From the NCBI GenBank assembly GCA_017880985.1, contig JADGRK010000021.1, positions 1 to 14,598 on the forward strand: 14,598 bases of DNA. The letters are read 5' to 3'. The notes below the pieces were generated by a model. The model had not been told where the DNA came from. It searched no databases and saw only the letters and a list, made by a program, of their open reading frames with translations. The position numbers and the translations under genes are program-made. This stretch comes from Rhodoferax sp. (GTDB lineage Bacteria; Pseudomonadota; Gammaproteobacteria; Burkholderiales; Burkholderiaceae_C). Shown here piece by piece: positions 6,745-13,949 of the stretch (position 1 is its first letter; each line of letters opens with the position of its first letter).

Positions 6745-8880
6745 TCATGCGCCTTGTCGGTCCGGCTTGTTGGCAGGATTTAACGGATCATCCTTGCCTG
6801 CCTCCCCGAGCCATTCGCAAATCGCGGCCAGCGCCATGTCCTCATTCGGAAAGATGCGCTCCTGCCCAATCTTGTCGAACAGCCCAGTGCGGTGCAGCAC
6901 ATCGAGCACCTGTTTCTTCAGACCCGAGAACACCAGCGTGATGTCGTTCTCACGCAGACGCTCAAACAAGGCTTTGATGACTTCTTCACCGGAGGCATCG
7001 AGATTGTTGATGCCATTGCACACCACCAGCACATAGTGGGCGTTTGGTTTCGCTGTCACCGCTTCCAGCACGGCATCCTCAAAGTAAGCGACGTTGGCAA
7101 AATACAGTTGGCCGTCGAAGCGCACCGGGATCACCTGCTCGCTGGTGAGCATGTCCGGATAGACGTTGACATCACGCAAGGTGCCGTCGCTATGGCGCCC
7201 CAAGCGGGCCACGCGCGGCTTCATGCTACGGTACAAAAACAGCAAGATGGCCACCGCCGCGCCCAGCAGAATGCCACTGTCGAGATGCGGCGCGAAGGCC
7301 AGTGTGGCGACAAACGTCACGCCAGCGGCAATACCGTCGTGTTTGTGGACCAGCCAGGCGTGTTTGATCGCCCGGAAGTTGATCAAACCGATGACTGCCA
7401 TGATGATCACTGCCGCCAGCACCGCCTGCGGCAGGTGATACAGCAACGGTGTCAGAAAGAGTATTGTCAGCAACACGATGACACTGGCGAACACCGACGA
7501 CATGCCGGTTTTTGCATTGGCGTTGAGGTTGACGGCAGAACGCGAGAACGAACCACTGACCGGAAAAGCGTGACTCAGACTGCCGATCACGTTGGCCAGG
7601 CCCTGTCCGAGCAATTCCTGATTCGGGTCGATGCGCTGCTTGGTCTTGGCAGCCATCGCCTTGGCGATGGAAATGGCTTCCATGAAAGCCACCAGTGAAA
7701 TCACCAGCGCGCTGGAAAACAGCATGCCCAAATCACTCCAGCGCACGCTTGGCACTGCCAACTGCGGCAAACCCGATGGAATGCTGCCTACCACTTCACC
7801 GCCGCCGACCAATGTCAGTTCTCCCTTGCTTACCTTTTTGATGCGCCAGCGGTAGCCGTCAGATTTTTCGCCTCGCGGCACCTGACCTGTCAAATAAAGT
7901 CGGGCTGGTTTTGAAGCGGATGCGGGAATTTGCTCGAAGATGAATTTGCGCAGCGAACGCGCTCCCTTGCGATTTTCGCCTTCCAGGTCTTTGAGTTCCA
8001 GTCTAAGCAACTCGATTTCATAGTTGAGGGCGGCCAAGTGCTGGCTACCGCCTTCGTGATCTGCTTGAAGCTGCTTGAATTCAGCCGATTTGCTGCCGAG
8101 CTTGCCGCTCAATTCCAGGATCTTGATTTCTACCTGGGAAAATTCATTGGCAAGGTTCTTCACCTCGGTGTCCATGATCTGATCGACCCTGCCGGTGCTG
8201 TTGTGCTCGAAGCCGATGCCCCAACTCACCAGCGTTGTCAGCGCCACGGCGACCAGTACACTGGGCAGCTTGGGCGTGAATCGCTTCATGCCGACCATGA
8301 TGATGAAGGCAGCCAGCCCCATCAGTAATGTCGGCAAGTGGGTCTCGCCGATCAGTTGCAGGGCACCCCAGACGTCCTGCAAGAAATGCTCGCTGCGACC
8401 CATCGAAATCCCGAACAGCTTGTTGATCTGGGACAGGCCGATGATGATGGCGGCGGCGTTGGTGAAGCCAACGATGACCGGATGCGACAGAAAGCTGACG
8501 ACCACCCCCAGCTTGAATACACCCAGGGTCAACTGCATCACACCGACCATCAAAGCCAGCAACACCGCCAGTGCGATGAATTGCTCTGAACCGGTTGCCG
8601 CCAACGGTGCCAGTGCCGACGCCGTCAACAGGGACACCACCGCCACCGGGCCGGTTGCCAATTGCGCGGACGAACCCCACAGGGCTGCGATCATACCCGG
8701 CAGGAAGGCCGCATACAGGCCGTAATAAGCGGGCAGCCCGGCCAGTTGCGCGTAGGCCATGGATTGCGGAATGAGGACCAGCGCGACGGTGATGCCGGCG
8801 ATCAGATCGGCTCTGAGCGTCTCGCCGCGCAACGGCCACCAGGAAACAAAAGGGAAAAAGCGGGCGATGTTCTTGTTCAT
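6745..8880 (-). CDS. SulP family anion permease with STAS domain and an inserted coiled-coil domain
   Basis: A 711-residue inner-membrane SulP (SLC26-type) transporter; family members carry sulfate, bicarbonate or other anions. Typical motifs are DLIAGITVALVLIPQSMAYA (25-44), GLPAYYGLYAAFLP (48-61), GSSAQLATGPVAVVSL (69-84), NQELLGQGLANVIGS (420-434) and GSFSRSAVN (443-451). A C-terminal STAS domain spans about 580-690. At about 225-360, between FTPKLPSVLVAVALTTLVSW and WSDLGMLFSSALVISLVAFM, there is extra sequence. It comprises a charged heptad-like helix (about 236-305) and a basic, beta-looking segment (about 310-360); the neighbouring SulP has only about ten residues there. The length therefore exceeds the usual 500-600. 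The start ATG overlaps the previous stop (ATGA), so translation is coupled to the upstream SulP. Substrate unknown. Confidence 0.9.
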   Translation of the reverse strand: MNKNIARFFPFVSWWPLRGETLRADLIAGITVALVLIPQSMAYAQLAGLPAYYGLYAAFLPGMIAALWGSSAQLATGPVAVVSLLTASALAPLAATGSEQFIALAVLLALMVGVMQLTLGVFKLGVVVSFLSHPVIVGFTNAAAIIIGLSQINKLFGISMGRSEHFLQDVWGALQLIGETHLPTLLMGLAAFIIMVGMKRFTPKLPSVLVAVALTTLVSWGIGFEHNSTGRVDQIMDTEVKNLANEFSQVEIKILELSGKLGSKSAEFKQLQADHEGGSQHLAALNYEIELLRLELKDLEGENRKGARSLRKFIFEQIPASASKPARLYLTGQVPRGEKSDGYRWRIKKVSKGELTLVGGGEVVGSIPSGLPQLAVPSVRWSDLGMLFSSALVISLVAFMEAISIAKAMAAKTKQRIDPNQELLGQGLANVIGSLSHAFPVSGSFSRSAVNLNANAKTGMSSVFASVIVLLTILFLTPLLYHLPQAVLAAVIIMAVIGLINFRAIKHAWLVHKHDGIAAGVTFVATLAFAPHLDSGILLGAAVAILLFLYRSMKPRVARLGRHSDGTLRDVNVYPDMLTSEQVIPVRFDGQLYFANVAYFEDAVLEAVTAKPNAHYVLVVCNGINNLDASGEEVIKALFERLRENDITLVFSGLKKQVLDVLHRTGLFDKIGQERIFPNEDMALAAICEWLGEAGKDDPLNPANKPDRQGA
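7795..8208 (-). other. Coiled-coil insertion within the SulP permease (region of the gene)
   Basis: This stretch encodes residues about 225-362 of the 711-aa SulP protein. It is hydrophilic and rich in Leu, Glu, Lys and Gln with heptad-like spacing (for example LNYEIELLRLELKDLEGE), and breaks to a Gly/Arg-rich segment ending VGGGEVVGSIPSG. By the SLC26 fold with a cytosolic N-terminus, it falls in the loop after membrane helix 7, which should face the periplasm; this topology is inferred. The reading frame is intact and the flanking transporter motifs are normal, so this looks like a real domain rather than a frameshift artefact. Confidence 0.7.
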
Positions 8881-10661
8881 GAGGTTCTGGGCTCACCGTC
8901 CGGCAGCTTGTCGTGGCACTCGGAAAAAATGCGTGCCTGGCAGGTACGGCAAATCTCCGGATCGAGCGTTGAATAGATCGGCTTGATCCAGTTCGACTTG
9001 GTCGGGAAAAATCCGCCCGCACCGATGGCATCGAGTTTGTCGGCTTTGCGCAGGAACTGGTAGATGGAATCCTTGCAGCGATAGAAATACAAGCCACCGC
9101 CCAGTTTGCGCCGTCGCCGCGCTTCTTGCGCCAGCATCTCGGCACCTGCCACATCGACAAAATTGATGCCGCTGGCAAGGATCATCACGGTTTTCTGGCG
9201 CGGGTTGATCTCGTCAATTTCCAGCAAGCCGTTGCTCACAAAGTCCACGGCACCGAAAAAGATCGAACCATTGATGCGCACAATGCGAAACTGTGGACAC
9301 TCCGGATGTCCATGCGCATCGACAAAGTGGTACGCCCCCTCCTCGCTAGCGGGTACCGCCGGCACGATAGATGGTCTTGAGACGCGATACAGGTAGAGCG
9401 ACAGCGAGAGCAGGATGCCGAAGAAAATACCTTTTTCCAGATCGACCAGTGTCCCCACCAGCGTGACCCACAAGATGACCGTTTCGGCACGGCTGGTCTT
9501 GCTGATTGAAGCAATGTGATGAAAATCAATCAAGCCCCACGCCACCAGGAACAGGATGCCCGCCATTGCCGCGGTCGGCAGGTACGACGCCAGGGGCGCG
9601 ACCAGCAGCAGAACGAGAAGCAAGAATATCGAAGCGAACACCGTGGCGAGCGGCGTCTGCGCGCCCGCCTCAAAGTTGACACCGCTGCGGTTGAATGAGC
9701 CGCTGGAGGCGTAACCGGAAAAGAAACTCCCCACCAGATTGGACAAACCTTGGCCGATAAATTCCTGATTGCCATCGATACGCTGTTCGGATTTCACCGC
9801 GATGGCGCGTGAAATGGAGACTGCTTCGGTCAGCGCCAGCATGGTCACGATCAAAGCCGGGAACAGTACTTTGTGCACGGTGGCGTAAGAGAAATCCGGC
9901 ATCGACAAGGGAGGCAGGCTGGCTGAGAGGGCGCCCACGGTTCTGATCTGGGTGACCGATGGGCCGAATTCGATGTTAATGAAATAAGCCACGATACTGC
10001 CGACCACCATGGCGACGATCATGTAGGGTAACTTGGGCGTGAATTTTTTCGCCGCGATGCCCACCGCCAGAGTGATCGCACCGACCGCGCTGACGTAGAG
10101 GTTGATGTTGCCCATTTGCAGGAAAAACTGCTCAATCACCACATGAAACGGTACGCCACGCGCGATGTCCAGGCCAAAGAAATTTTTCACCTGGCTGGCG
10201 GCAATCAGCATCGCAGCGCCGGCCGTGAAGCCGATCACCACCGTGTGTGAAATGAAATTGACCAGCACCCCCATGCGCGCCAGCCCCAGAATCAACTCGA
10301 ACACGCCGGCCAGGAAAGTGAGCGTCAGCACCATGCTGATGAACTGCGACGAGCCGGGCTCGGCCAACGGGCTGATGGCGGCGAACACCGCGATCGAGAT
10401 GGCCGTGGTGGGGCCGGAGACCAGATGCCAGCTCGACCCGAACAGGGCGGCAACGATGGCCGGCCACATCGCGGCATACAAGCCGAATTCAGGCGGCAGC
10501 CCGGCGATGGTGGCAAAGGCCACGCCCTGCGGCAGCACGATCAAGGCGCCGCTGAGTCCTGCCATCAGGTCGGCGCGGGTGCTTGTGCGATCCACCATCT
10601 GCTTCCACTGCAGGAAGGGAAACAGATGGTAGAGCCGGTACTTGAGTGAGTGGTGAACCAT
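8877..10661 (-). CDS. SulP family anion permease with STAS domain and Cys-rich tail
   Basis: A 594-residue inner-membrane SulP/SLC26-type permease. Motifs include DLMAGLSGALIVLPQGVAFA (31-50), GLPPEFGLYAAMWP (54-67), GSSWHLVSGPTTAISI (75-90), LTEAVSISRAIAVKS (277-291), NQEFIGQGLSNLVGSFFSG (298-316) and SGSFNRSGVNFEAG (320-333). A STAS domain covers about 455-555, with ASGINFVDVAGAEML (496-510) at the usual anti-sigma-antagonist-like loop. The tail carries C571-x2-C574-x7-C582-H583, possibly metal-binding. The ATG at 10661 shares one base with the stop of a 28-codon ORF (TAATG) and has no ribosome binding site of its own; M22 is a possible alternative start. Its stop overlaps the start of the next SulP by four bases. 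Sulfate or bicarbonate are the likeliest substrates. Confidence 0.9.
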   Translation of the reverse strand: MVHHSLKYRLYHLFPFLQWKQMVDRTSTRADLMAGLSGALIVLPQGVAFATIAGLPPEFGLYAAMWPAIVAALFGSSWHLVSGPTTAISIAVFAAISPLAEPGSSQFISMVLTLTFLAGVFELILGLARMGVLVNFISHTVVIGFTAGAAMLIAASQVKNFFGLDIARGVPFHVVIEQFFLQMGNINLYVSAVGAITLAVGIAAKKFTPKLPYMIVAMVVGSIVAYFINIEFGPSVTQIRTVGALSASLPPLSMPDFSYATVHKVLFPALIVTMLALTEAVSISRAIAVKSEQRIDGNQEFIGQGLSNLVGSFFSGYASSGSFNRSGVNFEAGAQTPLATVFASIFLLLVLLLVAPLASYLPTAAMAGILFLVAWGLIDFHHIASISKTSRAETVILWVTLVGTLVDLEKGIFFGILLSLSLYLYRVSRPSIVPAVPASEEGAYHFVDAHGHPECPQFRIVRINGSIFFGAVDFVSNGLLEIDEINPRQKTVMILASGINFVDVAGAEMLAQEARRRRKLGGGLYFYRCKDSIYQFLRKADKLDAIGAGGFFPTKSNWIKPIYSTLDPEICRTCQARIFSECHDKLPDGEPRTS

Positions 10662-10747
10662 TAAAGCGTTGCATCAACCCACGGGGGGAAGAAGCGAGCG
10701 ATGCTCTTGTTTACGATGATCTGCTTATTGCTGAAAATAGGCGCCAT
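10661..10747 (-). CDS. 28-codon mini-ORF resembling a SulP N-terminus; leader peptide or relic
   Basis: An ATG at 10747 opens two bases after the stop of the 158-aa gene, and the ORF ends in a TAA that shares its last A with the ATG of the first SulP gene. The product begins MAPIFSNKQIIV and continues NKSIARFFPPW, which matches NKNIARFFPFV at residues 2-12 of the second SulP protein (8 of 11 identical). At DNA level 10685-10714 matches 8851-8880 at 24 of 30 positions, with mostly synonymous changes. It could be the 5' remnant of an ancestral SulP copy left by duplication, or a retained leader that couples translation from the 158-aa gene to the SulP gene, which lacks its own ribosome binding site. 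No function is known. Confidence 0.5.
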   Translation of the reverse strand: MAPIFSNKQIIVNKSIARFFPPWVDATL

Positions 10748-10749
10748 GA

Positions 10750-11226
10750 TCAAGACATGGGGTCGGCGGGTGCCAACAGGGCCGAGCCCAGCCGGAGAAA
10801 CTGTTCCGCCTTCTTCTCGTCTATGGAGAGCCGGATCAGTTTGTGGCAGCGCTCCAGTGTCTGAGCCAGTGCATCGTGGGTGTCCTCGGTGTCCTGGAGG
10901 CGCTGGACGACCGCGCCCGAATGAGCACCCAGCAACTCACGCGCCAGATTCAGCAGTGTCGTCTTGGGTGAAGTTGCGACTGACGCGAGCACAGCGTCAG
11001 AGCCCGGAGTTGCGCCGACGGTCTGAAGAAATCCGTTTTGCAGCAGCCACGTCAGATGCTCGCTGCACTCCTGAATGAACGAGCATTTGCTTAGCAGATC
11101 GCCATAGCGAGTCTTCCCGTCCACCAGAATGAGCACCGATCGCAGCTTCTGCGGCACGGCCCCGGTGCGTTGCGCCAGTTCATCCAGGCCCTTGCGGGTT
11201 TTCGCCAGGACGGCAGAGCTATCCAT
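10750..11226 (-). CDS. Uncharacterised 158-aa protein with winged-helix-like N-terminal half
   Basis: A soluble 158-residue protein without signal peptide or membrane segment. Residues about 23-70 (VPQKLRSVLILVDGKTRYGD, then LTWLLQNGFLQ) resemble the small helix-turn-helix-like domain seen at the N-terminus of various beta-proteobacterial signalling proteins. Residues about 88-150 are helical, with several charged heptads (LLNLARELLG, LAQTLERCHKLIRLSIDEKKAEQFL). I do not recognise a named family. It lies six bases downstream of the 99-aa membrane protein gene, with only a weak ribosome binding site, and two bases upstream of the mini-ORF, so it is part of the SulP operon. A regulatory or adaptor role for the transporters is possible but unproven. 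Confidence 0.7.
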   Translation of the reverse strand: MDSSAVLAKTRKGLDELAQRTGAVPQKLRSVLILVDGKTRYGDLLSKCSFIQECSEHLTWLLQNGFLQTVGATPGSDAVLASVATSPKTTLLNLARELLGAHSGAVVQRLQDTEDTHDALAQTLERCHKLIRLSIDEKKAEQFLRLGSALLAPADPMS

Positions 11227-11232
11227 GACCGA

Positions 11233-11532
11233 TCAGGTGGTGAGTTCTTCGATGATGCGATAAATCAGGCGCACCGTGATCAGCACGTAGATCGCTCCAA
11301 AAAAGAAGATCAGGGCCACGATCAGGTTGATGATGTTGGCTGGCAGCAGGGTGAAAAAAGGCGTGATGAAGTAACCCAGCGTGAACAACGTCACCAAAAA
11401 GGTCAGAAACTGCCACTGTTTCCCCACCACGCCGCCGGGAATCTTGCTGCGCAGCTTGAACACTAGATACAGACACACCAGCATGACGGCAATCGCCGCG
11501 ACGTTGATGACCACAATCAAATTTGCTTCCAT
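11233..11532 (-). CDS. Small three-helix membrane protein, first gene of the SulP operon
   Basis: A 99-residue hydrophobic protein with three predicted membrane helices, at about 4-26 (LIVVINVAAIAVMLVCLYLV), 40-60 and 65-90 (ANIINLIVALIFFFGAIYVL). The loops are short; the first carries basic residues (KLRSK) and so probably faces the cytosol. There is no cleavable signal peptide and no family I recognise. AGAGGA lies six bases upstream of the ATG at 11532, so the start is well supported. It is the first cistron of a chain of five closely spaced genes that ends with the two SulP permeases; the upstream spacer 11533-11632 should hold the operon promoter, but I saw no clear -35/-10 pair there. 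It may be a transporter accessory or a sensor membrane module; both are guesses. Confidence 0.75.
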   Translation of the reverse strand: MEANLIVVINVAAIAVMLVCLYLVFKLRSKIPGGVVGKQWQFLTFLVTLFTLGYFITPFFTLLPANIINLIVALIFFFGAIYVLITVRLIYRIIEELTT

Positions 11533-11632
11533 TTCTTTTCCTCTGAGTCAGGTGTTCGGATCAGTGCTTTGACCGCACAAATTTGCCATCGTATTCGTGG
11601 ACCGGTATTAACTATTTCAGATTAGCTAACTC

Positions 11633-12505
11633 TCATTGGGTGCCACCCGCAACACGGGTCAGCGTAGCGCGTATGGCTTCAGGGGCATTGATGATGCCCA
11701 TGAACTGACCCATGCCCAGTGCCGGCCAGGCCAGCGCAATGCGAAAGCGCGCATAGGGTGCATAGACCTTGTTGCCCACGATGAACAGTTCGTAGGGCAA
11801 GCCCGCAACATGGTCAGCTCCAATCTTGTTCACCCACCAGCCTTCACCGTCGCCGGGATCGTTCATGGCGACACCGAATACCGCCATCTCACGCTGCGGG
11901 ATCACCACTTCATAGACACGGCTGGTGGCACGCACGCCGCGCGACAGGTTGTCCCGCACGGCCTTGAGCGCATCTTCAAAACTGGCGTGTGTGCTGAGCT
12001 CGCTATTGGCTGAATCGAATCGTTCCATACCAAATAGGTAGCGGTATCGCTCTAAATCCGCTTCCGGTACGTCGCCGCCAAACCCGCTGCCCTCACCCAA
12101 GGCTTTTGCCAGGCGTATTTGCACTGACTTGACGGCCGTTTGCGCGGTCTTGAACTGAGCACGCAGATAGGCGCGGTACCAGTAGTCCGGGTTCATATAC
12201 GACACGGAGCCGTCGCTTTGCACCCCGACGCGAATGCCGGACGCAATCACGGCGGAGCCTCCGATAGTGCGAATGGCCTCCAGCATCGCAGGGTCGGTGA
12301 CCACCAGGCTAGCGTGCCCGGGCAGTCCCTTTGGCATGTGTCGCCCAATCACCGTGAATCCTTCGGCTTGCAGTTTTTTTTCGACTTGCGTTAATAGCGT
12401 GGGCAGGTCCGCGCTGGGTAGTCGGTTCCCCTGTAAATAGGGGGCGAGTGCCAGGCAAACCTGCGACGCGCACAGCAAGGCACACCACAGGAGTAGTTTT
12501 TTCAT
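11633..12505 (-). CDS. Exported DUF302-like protein
   Basis: A 290-residue protein with a Sec-type signal peptide: MKK, a hydrophobic run LLLWCALLCASQVCLALA, and likely cleavage near residue 19-21. The mature part seems to contain two related halves. Residues about 33-115 (LPTLLTQVEKKLQAEGFTVI, a VTDPAMLEAI segment, then VGVQSDGSVSYMNPDYW) resemble the DUF302 layout of helix, strand and a terminal strand pair. Residues about 175-285 (FEDALKAVRDNL, VYEVVIPQREMAVFGVAM, LPYELFIVGNKVY, RFRIALAWPALGMGQFMGI) look like a second, divergent copy. No catalytic motif is visible. It follows the FadL-type gene by 37 bp on the same strand and is probably co-transcribed, suggesting a periplasmic partner of that transporter. 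The domain name is a recollection by pattern, not a search result. Confidence 0.6.
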   Translation of the reverse strand: MKKLLLWCALLCASQVCLALAPYLQGNRLPSADLPTLLTQVEKKLQAEGFTVIGRHMPKGLPGHASLVVTDPAMLEAIRTIGGSAVIASGIRVGVQSDGSVSYMNPDYWYRAYLRAQFKTAQTAVKSVQIRLAKALGEGSGFGGDVPEADLERYRYLFGMERFDSANSELSTHASFEDALKAVRDNLSRGVRATSRVYEVVIPQREMAVFGVAMNDPGDGEGWWVNKIGADHVAGLPYELFIVGNKVYAPYARFRIALAWPALGMGQFMGIINAPEAIRATLTRVAGGTQ

Positions 12506-12542
12506 AGCGGGTCAGAGGCAGTGAATTTTGCAGATCGCTAAT

Positions 12543-13862
12543 TTAGAAACGATGGCTGTACATGAATTGCCAGTTGGTCTGGGCGTGCGAAATATCGATG
12601 CCTTGGGGTGTCGTCACAGTGACCTTGGGAGCCATCGCCACCGACATGTTGAAGTCACCCGCTTGTGACACTTTGTAGCCCAAACCCAAGGTCACGTGAT
12701 TCTTCACCGTGGCAGGGAACAACGGATTCACATAGGTATCGGGTATCGGGTTGTCCGCCAAATTCAAACCAGCGCGCAGGGTGAGCACGTCATTGGTCTT
12801 CCATGCCATACCCAAATTCAAGACCGTTTGATCTTTCCAGTCTTGCTGCATAGCGAAACTAACCGAGCCGCCCATTCCCGAACTGTCATAACGCATCTTG
12901 AAGCTCTTCATGGCATCGGCCCAGCCGATGTATTTCAGGTCGGCAGCCAACAAAATTGAAGGGCTGGCTTGCCAACTCGCGCCTACCGCAAAAACCGACG
13001 GCATCTGGAAGTCAACAATAGTGATTTGACCGTGATCCACAAATCCACCGATAGCCGATATGCTGGCGTCGCTGCTGGCCGTTTTCATGTCAGACAGCCT
13101 GGACTTCAACTGGTAAGAAGCCCCCATGGTCACGTCTCTGTTGACCTTGTAAGTGGCCCCAAGCGAAGCACCAACACCAGTGGCCTTGGCGGCGCCGGTG
13201 AAGTCGTTTCCGTCCGAAAAGTCGATGCGTGCCCAGGGAGCGCCTGACAACGGACCGAGTGCCATTGCCAGATTTCCACTGGCGCCGGTCACCATACTTG
13301 CTAACTGTCCGCCAGAAGCTGCCAAGCGCATGTCGAGTGACGACCACATGAATTTCAGAGTTGCACCGACTGTTAAATTTGGATTGACTTGGTAGGCAAC
13401 AGGAAAGATGACATTGCCCACCCCAAGCTCCGAGCGAACCGGTGCACCTGACCCCATGGCCAAGAATGACGTGGCGTCGTATTCGGTGCCCATACCTCCC
13501 TGAGCAAACATACCAATGCCATAGGTGTAAGCACCACTGCGTCGCGTGTAACCGAAAGCGGGCATTAAATAGGACGTACCGCCTGATTTGGCTTCCATGC
13601 CCATCAGGCTGCTTTTCACGTCTGGCCCCAGCACGCCAAAAGCCACGTCAATGCGCGCCGTGCCATCGGCCAGCATGCCCAGCGTGGCCGGGTTTTGCGC
13701 CATGGCAGCGTTGCCGTGATCAATGGCCTGGGATGCGCCACCCATGCCGGTGGAGATTGGGCCATAACCTTCCATCACCATGCCGTTGGTAGCCTGCGCT
13801 GACCCGGCTGCAAGCAGGGCGCAAAGAGGGGTCAGGTAAAAAATGTTTCTGGATGCTTTCAT
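12543..13862 (-). CDS. Outer-membrane transport protein of the FadL/OmpP1/TodX family
   Basis: A 439-residue outer-membrane beta-barrel. A signal peptide (MKASRNIFYLTPLCALLAAG) ends AQA, with cleavage before TNG at residue 25. The mature N-terminus TNGMVMEGYGPISTGMGGAS followed by NAAMAQNPATLGML (51-64) is the FadL hatch region with the conserved NPA. The rest alternates as amphipathic strands, and the protein ends in the terminal Phe of MYSHRF, as outer-membrane proteins do. FadL homologues take up long-chain fatty acids, aromatic hydrocarbons or other hydrophobic compounds by lateral diffusion. The start is the ATG at 13862, with GGAGA seven bases upstream; an in-frame ATG at 13907 would put 15 polar residues before the signal peptide. 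The neighbouring Rieske fusion gene upstream suggests a hydrophobic substrate that is then oxidised, which is only inference. Confidence 0.88.
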   Translation of the reverse strand: MKASRNIFYLTPLCALLAAGSAQATNGMVMEGYGPISTGMGGASQAIDHGNAAMAQNPATLGMLADGTARIDVAFGVLGPDVKSSLMGMEAKSGGTSYLMPAFGYTRRSGAYTYGIGMFAQGGMGTEYDATSFLAMGSGAPVRSELGVGNVIFPVAYQVNPNLTVGATLKFMWSSLDMRLAASGGQLASMVTGASGNLAMALGPLSGAPWARIDFSDGNDFTGAAKATGVGASLGATYKVNRDVTMGASYQLKSRLSDMKTASSDASISAIGGFVDHGQITIVDFQMPSVFAVGASWQASPSILLAADLKYIGWADAMKSFKMRYDSSGMGGSVSFAMQQDWKDQTVLNLGMAWKTNDVLTLRAGLNLADNPIPDTYVNPLFPATVKNHVTLGLGYKVSQAGDFNMSVAMAPKVTVTTPQGIDISHAQTNWQFMYSHRF

Positions 13863-13949
13863 GGGAGTCTCCGATAGTTGTAATTGAGGGGAAGCGCGGG
13901 TTTTCACTGGGGTGGTGACGGGTGGGAAGATGAGCGTGTTGGGGGTGGC

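Noticed and set aside
8144..9178. Minus-strand open frame across the junction of the two SulP genes
   Set aside because: It is out of frame with both permeases and has an Arg/His-rich composition; the SulP frames carry all recognisable motifs.
11645..11659. ACCCG/CGGGT hairpin near 11650 considered as a terminator
   Set aside because: It lies within the last codons of the exported protein gene, has a 5-bp stem only, and no T-run follows on the minus strand.
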